Below, one piece after another: positions 58,377 through 64,000 of a stretch of DNA of 64,000 nt; within the stretch, counting starts at the first letter, position 1, and each line of letters starts with the position of its first letter. The stretch is from Diogma glabrata (taxonomy: Eukaryota > Arthropoda > Insecta > Diptera > Cylindrotomidae). The stretch is from NCBI GenBank assembly GCA_963693315.1, contig OY856188.1:95909745-95973744 (forward strand), read 5' to 3'. The translations under genes and the position numbers were made by a program. The notes under the pieces were generated by a model. It did no database searches, had not been told where the DNA came from, and was given only the letters and a program-made list of their open reading frames with translations.

Positions 58377-60864
58377 CATACATAAATGTGTATCATCTCG
58401 GAACTTCATAAGAATTTAATTCCAAACTTATATTATGATAAGCAACGATGGAAAATCAAATAAAAAAATTAGAATTTGCAAGGAAAATCGATGGGTGTCG
58501 ACTACGTAAAGGACATTACAATTTAAATTCAATAACAGAAAAGTAGCATGCCCGTCTTGAGATTCCCAGGGAGAGCCGCCCACACGATTTGTGACGTAAG
58601 AGAAATTTCTGTCGGCCTTTTTCTTTCTTTCGTCACAAGCATAATGTAAACAAATAATTATTTAATTAATTACGTACTAATGAATTATGTTTAATTTTTT
58701 CATAAATTAATTGATAAAGGTATTTATTTTGATGTTTTTTTCTTATTTTTGCTTGATTATCGGATAGGATCAGATAGATTTTGGGCTAGATATGAGCTTG
58801 TATTAAAAAATTTTATAGTTAAATAGATGTTTGAGGACAAAGTACCAAAAAATAAGAAAGGTTTGATACATTTTTCATACAAACAATATTTTTTAATAGC
58901 AGTGTTTTATAAAATAAAAAAACTGAAATACTAATCAATATATATTTAAATAAAAACTCGTTTGTTAGAGCAACTTAAAGCGTGCCATCATAAAGGAATA
59001 CTCCATTACTATAAGATTGAAGGTGCTACCATTTAATAGATAGAATTTATTCGCCAGCAGCATTAAGATATCACCTTGACTAGTAATAATATAACACGTG
59101 CTTTTGTCACAGTAATGTAATATTCCACTTTATCTCGTATGTCAATATAATGAGACTGCAGTACCCGTGGTAAGTTAAAAATTAAAAAACAAATTACAAA
59201 ATTACAAAAACTGATCCCTCACCATGAAATTATTTTGAAATAATTTTGTTTTATGAAAACCAAAAACATTTAATATTTTTACGTCTTCAGTTTGAAATTT
59301 TAAGAAACAAAATCTTATGTTTCGAACATTAAAATAAAAAATTTGTTATAACTTTTAAATAAAATAACAATAAAAAATGTTAGACAACTTTTTTAATTTT
59401 TTGTTAAATTTAAGGAAATTGTTTGAAAAACTTGAATTTTTAAAAGTTTCCAGTTAAAGCTACTATTTCTGAATAGGAAAGAAAATGATATTTTTACAGA
59501 ATTCAACATTTTTTTTATTTATTGTCGACTGTCATTAATTTTATTGGTATTTACTGGATTTAAGTTTTATGGAAAAACCTTTATAAAGTTTTTTGTATGT
59601 GTTTTACTTTTACATACAATAGCACTTCATAACTATCCTTTCATAATAAGGACGTTTAACAATATAAAAACAGTTATAAAAGAAATCCTATAATTACTAT
59701 TTGTTCTTCCATAGATATAAGCCACATTATATTCCTATATTTTGTTGTTGTTCCACATATATATGCATTTTACACCACTTTTGAAATTACCATGCTCAGA
59801 GAGATATGACGATATATTGTGTAGAAAATCTTTTAATATTAAAATAAAAAAATTTTATTGTATAAAAATTGATAATAAAACATGAGAAAATTGTTGGGAA
59901 CAGGAGGAAATGCTAGCGAAAAAAAAATTAATTATGCAGTTTTTACGTTATCATGCAGTTGATTATAATTTTTAGCAAAACATTAAATCTGAGTTCTTAC
60001 GGTTAGGGTTTTAAATATTCTATAACAAAAAATTAATTGTTATCAGTAGTGTTTATGAGATTTTGATTTAATGTTATAAGTAATTGAAAAAGATGTGGTA
60101 CGCTTACGTATTATGAAAAATTAAAGTACATTCTTTATTCATCTTCTGCTGGAGGGATCATTTTTTGTTGATTTGTGAATTGCTTTTAAATTTTGTCTAC
60201 GGGTGTGATAACCCTGCGTACTCCAGTACGTGAGTTAACGTAAGATATCATATACCAATGGGAATTATAGTGAGATGATATATCACTAGCTAAGATGATA
60301 TCTTAGAGATGCTGATGGTTAAACTTTATTCAGTCAACGATTGAATCCTTAATCTTAACTATGGAGCATTTCTTGATAATGTCTCCCTATTGCTTGCTTG
60401 AAGAACTTATCATACGTTTAACACTATGTGTAAGTGTGGCCTTAAATAGAAACTTATTACTAAGTTGATAAATTGGCAACCCTATTTTAGTATTGTGTCT
60501 GCTAATTTTTAAAACAAATTTGCATTTTACCTCTTACTTATTTTTATTTCTCTCTGCTATCATGAAATATTGGTCTATTCATTTTTTATATGTAATAGAA
60601 TTTATTGTTTAGCTATCGATTTTTAAAAAAAAATATTGCGAAGCCGATGCATGCGTAGGCTAACTTCACCACAGTTCTGTAAACATAAAATATTCCGGAT
60701 ATATAGTGAGCTAATATCCATAAAATACTTTAACTAATGGCTACCCATTGTTATAGATTTCGCGTAGTTCTAACTTCTAATTATATAAACATTAAAGAAA
60801 GCTGCAGTATCATAAAAACCATAAATTCTGTTGTACGAGAAAAAGTAAAAAAAATTTTTTACCG
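58377..60864. other. AT-rich DNA, no gene
   Basis: 58390-58470 is homologous to 48435-48510 (CATCTCGGAA..TTC, GATAAGC..GATGGAAAA). Nothing else recognisable. Confidence 0.5.
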
Positions 60865-62920
60865 AAAGTGAAAAATCAAAAGATGGGAAGCAGAACGGTT
60901 ATGAACCGTACTAAATGCTTATGTACCAAGTTTCATCCAATTCGATTATCAGGTGCAGATGTTTTTGAGCTTTCAAAAAAACAGGTGCTCTAAGATCCCC
61001 CACCACTTTTTTCAATATCGCTAAAAACTAAACAGCTCCTTGCCATACAGATTTACTTTTTTTTATAGTGTCATCAAAATTCATTTACGAACGAATGTTG
61101 TATGCTCCTAACAAACTTAAAAAATATGGTGAAAAAACCATCTGTCGTATGGTGGTCCCCCAACCCTTTATCCAATGTACCTCAAAAGCTGATAAAATCT
61201 TTCTCATATTACTTGAAAGCTTTTACCAACGCTTTATAATAATCGATCGGTAATTGTAGGCTACAGTAGGGTTAAACACCTACAAAAAAAACTTTTTACC
61301 CGAAAGCGACAAACTGGAAGTTGGGGTGCAGAAATATTGAAAACAACACTAAAAACATATGTATGAAATTTCAATAAATCGAAATACATGATTAAAATTT
61401 ATTGAAATCGGTTCTGAAGTGGAATTACCCATGTGAGTCATAGAAGTGGGATATCCTTTATTACTACGTCTATCTTTAATAAAATTCCAGAACTGTTTAG
61501 GATCATCGATTAGTTATAAAGCAGTTTTTTCCTTATGTAGTACAAGAGCATGTTGTTTCTCAATTTTAAATTGTTCGCTAAGTTTAACGAATGTCGAAAT
61601 CAGATAATCTTTTTGTTTGTGTATATTTTTTATATAAGGACAGAAGGATTTTAAAAAAGGTCAGATAGCGAGAAATACTAGCTATAATTGGAAGTATATT
61701 TTGTGAATCGAAGCTACAAACTAGATACAAATAGAGAGAATATATAAATATAAATCTTGAATTATATAGCGAGAATTTTTTATACAAGCTATATATTCCC
61801 TCATATATTTAAGAAATTTGTCTACCAAGTGCCCGCAAACATTTGTTGAATAATAAATTATTGGATAAAACCGAAAATGAAGATAGATTTTTGATAAATA
61901 GAGCAGGATCAATATATCATATATGAGGAATATATATTGAGGTCCATCAATTAAAAATTGCTATTATGCTTTAACAATTGCTATTATGCTTTATTATGCC
62001 CGAAAATTGCGGGCTCTTAAATAAACAGTATTAAATGTTGTCAGTTGTATTAATTATATTAATATTAATATTATATTAATATAGCTTATATTGTGATTAA
62101 CCGAAAATAAATTATTAAAAATAAAAGCTGAACCTGATGGAAATAAAGTATCATTTAATGATGCTAATATGTAAAATAATTTGGTTTTAATAGGTCAAAA
62201 ATAGAAAATAAGATATAATAAGTAGAGGTTAGTAAAGAATACTAACTAGAGATATAATTAAAATTGTCACATCAGCAGTCAAACTAAAGTTCGGATCGTG
62301 GAAGTTTTGATGTATATATCTCAACAAAGTTATAGTAATTTAGGTTTTAAAGGGTTCCGTACTTTAACAAAACAAAAACGGTACCTTATAAGGTGAGACT
62401 TCGGTCTGAGTCCAAATAGCTACATAATCAACATTTTTCACAAACTACAAGTGCTATCAACTTGAATTTTCTATAGTTATTAATAAATAAAACTGAAATG
62501 AATTATCGACAGCTTAGTTTTGAGTTACAGCAATTTTTTAACAGTTTGAGGCAGTCTTGGAACGTGAAAATATCATTAAAATATCTATATAAAAAATCAA
62601 CATTCAAATCAACCTAACATATCAGATCATTAAAAAAATCATCATTTGTTTAATAGACACCGACCACTTTGTATACAAGACAGCCCAAAAGCTAATTAGT
62701 TTTTTCTCATGTTAACTGAAACGAATTCTCATGTTAACTGATTAAACAGTCAAAGATTTGTCAAAAATGCTTCTTAACTTTTGACTATAATGTTGTGATA
62801 TTCATAAAAAAAATAAAAAAACTATTTAACAAGAAGTGAAAAACCAGAAGTGGCAAAACTACAATAAACATTACAAAAAACGTATGCATTAAGATTCAAT
62901 AAAATTGAATGTCAGAACTG
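60865..62920. repeat. Family of diverged short repeats
   Basis: Three related blocks at about 60865-60985, 61290-61420 and 62830-62925 share the order (T)ACC.GAAAG.GA.AAA..., an AGAAGTGG-like core, 'TATGTA..AA/TTTCA' and 'ATTGAAAT/CGGTTCTGA'. Identity is low and they may be 3' ends of an old retroelement. The repeat at 62355-62449 (pair of 2594-2690) lies between them. Confidence 0.4.
62355..62449 (+). repeat. Dispersed repeat, copy B
   Basis: Homologous to 2594-2690: TTCCGTACTTT, CGGTACC, GTCCAAAT..CTACATAATC. Confidence 0.5.
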
Positions 62921-63248
62921 AGTGTTTAATGTTGAAGAAGTTAAAAATAAATAGTTATTCAGGCGATCCACTCACTACCTGCTCAAAGTTTTCAAAGTCA
63001 AAGTCCAAAAGTTTCCTCAAGATCTCATGAGTTTTCGTAACGAAAATAACACGTAGTTTTATTCCATTTTCTTAAACAACTCAAAAACTAAAATAGCAAT
63101 TGTTTATACAAATGCCATTATAATTGGTTGACATGTTGACTAACAATATGGTAGGTCAATGACCTTGATATCATTATTTATTCTCATGAAATAAGTAAAA
63201 CAATTCTCCTTTGATATCATAATTTATTCTCATGATGAAATCAGATCT

Positions 63249-63489
63249 ATGATACCTCAGACATATTCTTTTCTCCGTTTAACTCGTCAATCGGTTTGTG
63301 CAAATAGTGAAACTGTCGAGATTTCTTACTGTCATAGTAACAAAATGCAAAGGGATTTCTTTGTGCGTACCTCGTGCAAATGGAATGCTTTGACTGAATC
63401 AATAGTCTCGAGTGCCTTCAATCCACAAACATTTAAACAAACCGCCAATACCAACACCTCAAGACCCATGTTATTGTGGGACCTATAAG
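63249..63489 (+). pseudogene. LINE ORF2 C-terminal fragment
   Basis: The frame reads 'LTRQS' ... 'NKMQRDFFVRTSCKWNALTE' and 'FNPQTFKQTAN'. This is the 'R..FF.RT...WN.LP......FK' ending found in several insect non-LTR retrotransposons (Jockey/CR1-like groups). The rest of the RT is not visible upstream in any frame. Confidence 0.6.
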
Positions 63490-63761
63490 GTCTTAAAAGG
63501 TAGCTATGTGTTGTTGTGACACATTTTGTAATTTCTACTACGCAACACTTTTTATTCAAAAAAAAAATAATATTTGCAAGAGATGGTTTCAGTTTTTTGG
63601 AAACTACTAAAGAACAAGTGATTTAATTTCATTTCCAACAACTGGGCTCTAAGTTATGCGAATATACATCAATTGCTACCATTTCCATTTAAATCCAGCC
63701 ATCCGTTGTTGAGAAAGCGTTAAACAAAATTTGGTCCACATACAGCGATACATACACAGAT

Positions 63762-63886
<125 letters not shown>

Positions 63887-64000
63887 TATACAGAATGCCA
63901 GCTAAAAATAGTCTAAATAGCTTCAGGATGTCATGCATGAAACGTAAAGATATTATAGAAATTCTGATTTCTAAAATCGACCCAAAAACAAATATTTCCC

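Overview
The window is AT-rich eukaryotic DNA that looks like insect genome. The grounds are short GT-AG introns of 65-72 nt, pogo/Tigger, hAT, Crypton-like and LOA-like elements, and Ty3/gypsy elements primed by tRNA-Lys and tRNA-Trp. I found no convincing single-copy host gene. I could not identify the species; a fly or another holometabolous insect is an inference. Nearly everything recognisable is mobile DNA, much of it nested, and I could bound several elements to the base from terminal repeats and target duplications.

Layout. 1-2.6 kb: AT-rich, empty. 2.6-10.3 kb (all minus strand): the decayed front of a Ty3/gypsy element (tRNA-Lys primer site at 10029, gag to 2700). Its gag was split by a 5'-truncated LOA-like LINE (3442-8308, 7-bp target duplication), and that LINE's reverse transcriptase was split by a 1.68-kb inverted-repeat element (4904-6584, 2-bp duplication). 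12.0-16.0 kb: a degenerate hAT element with an 8-bp duplication. 16-25.8 kb: AT-rich DNA with tandem-repeat fields at 19.1-20.5 kb. 25.8-34.6 kb: a tandem array of ~520-bp units carrying a tRNA-like pol III B box, interrupted by a very young 6979-bp LTR element (26986-33964). That element carries one long, unfamiliar coiled-coil/low-complexity ORF and no detectable pol. 35.2-37.2 kb: remains of a second LOA-like LINE (minus).

37.2-54.7 kb is a third LINE (minus) split by a 16-kb element, 37480-53525, with CACTG...CAGTG ends, a 2-bp duplication and ~400-bp subterminal fields of CATTAA/TTATGA words. Inside it are a pogo/Tigger element whose transposase has a PHD-finger tail (38432-41084), a non-autonomous LTR element coding a SAP-Gag-protease protein (43296-46914), inverted duplicated segments, a THAP fragment inside 38-bp perfect inverted repeats, and an apparently intact two-exon tyrosine recombinase between 12-bp direct repeats (50538-52447, Crypton-like). 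55.1-58.4 kb: a foldback element, then a Ty3/gypsy element of CsRn1 type (tRNA-Trp primer site) whose internal domain is inverted relative to its outer LTR ends. 58.4-64 kb: AT-rich DNA, a LINE C-terminal fragment and a long CA microsatellite.

The elements do not form one pathway. The window is a nested record of transposition. The youngest or best preserved layers are the 27-34 kb LTR element (two LTR differences seen in 962 bp), the SAP-Gag element, the tyrosine recombinase unit and the pogo element.
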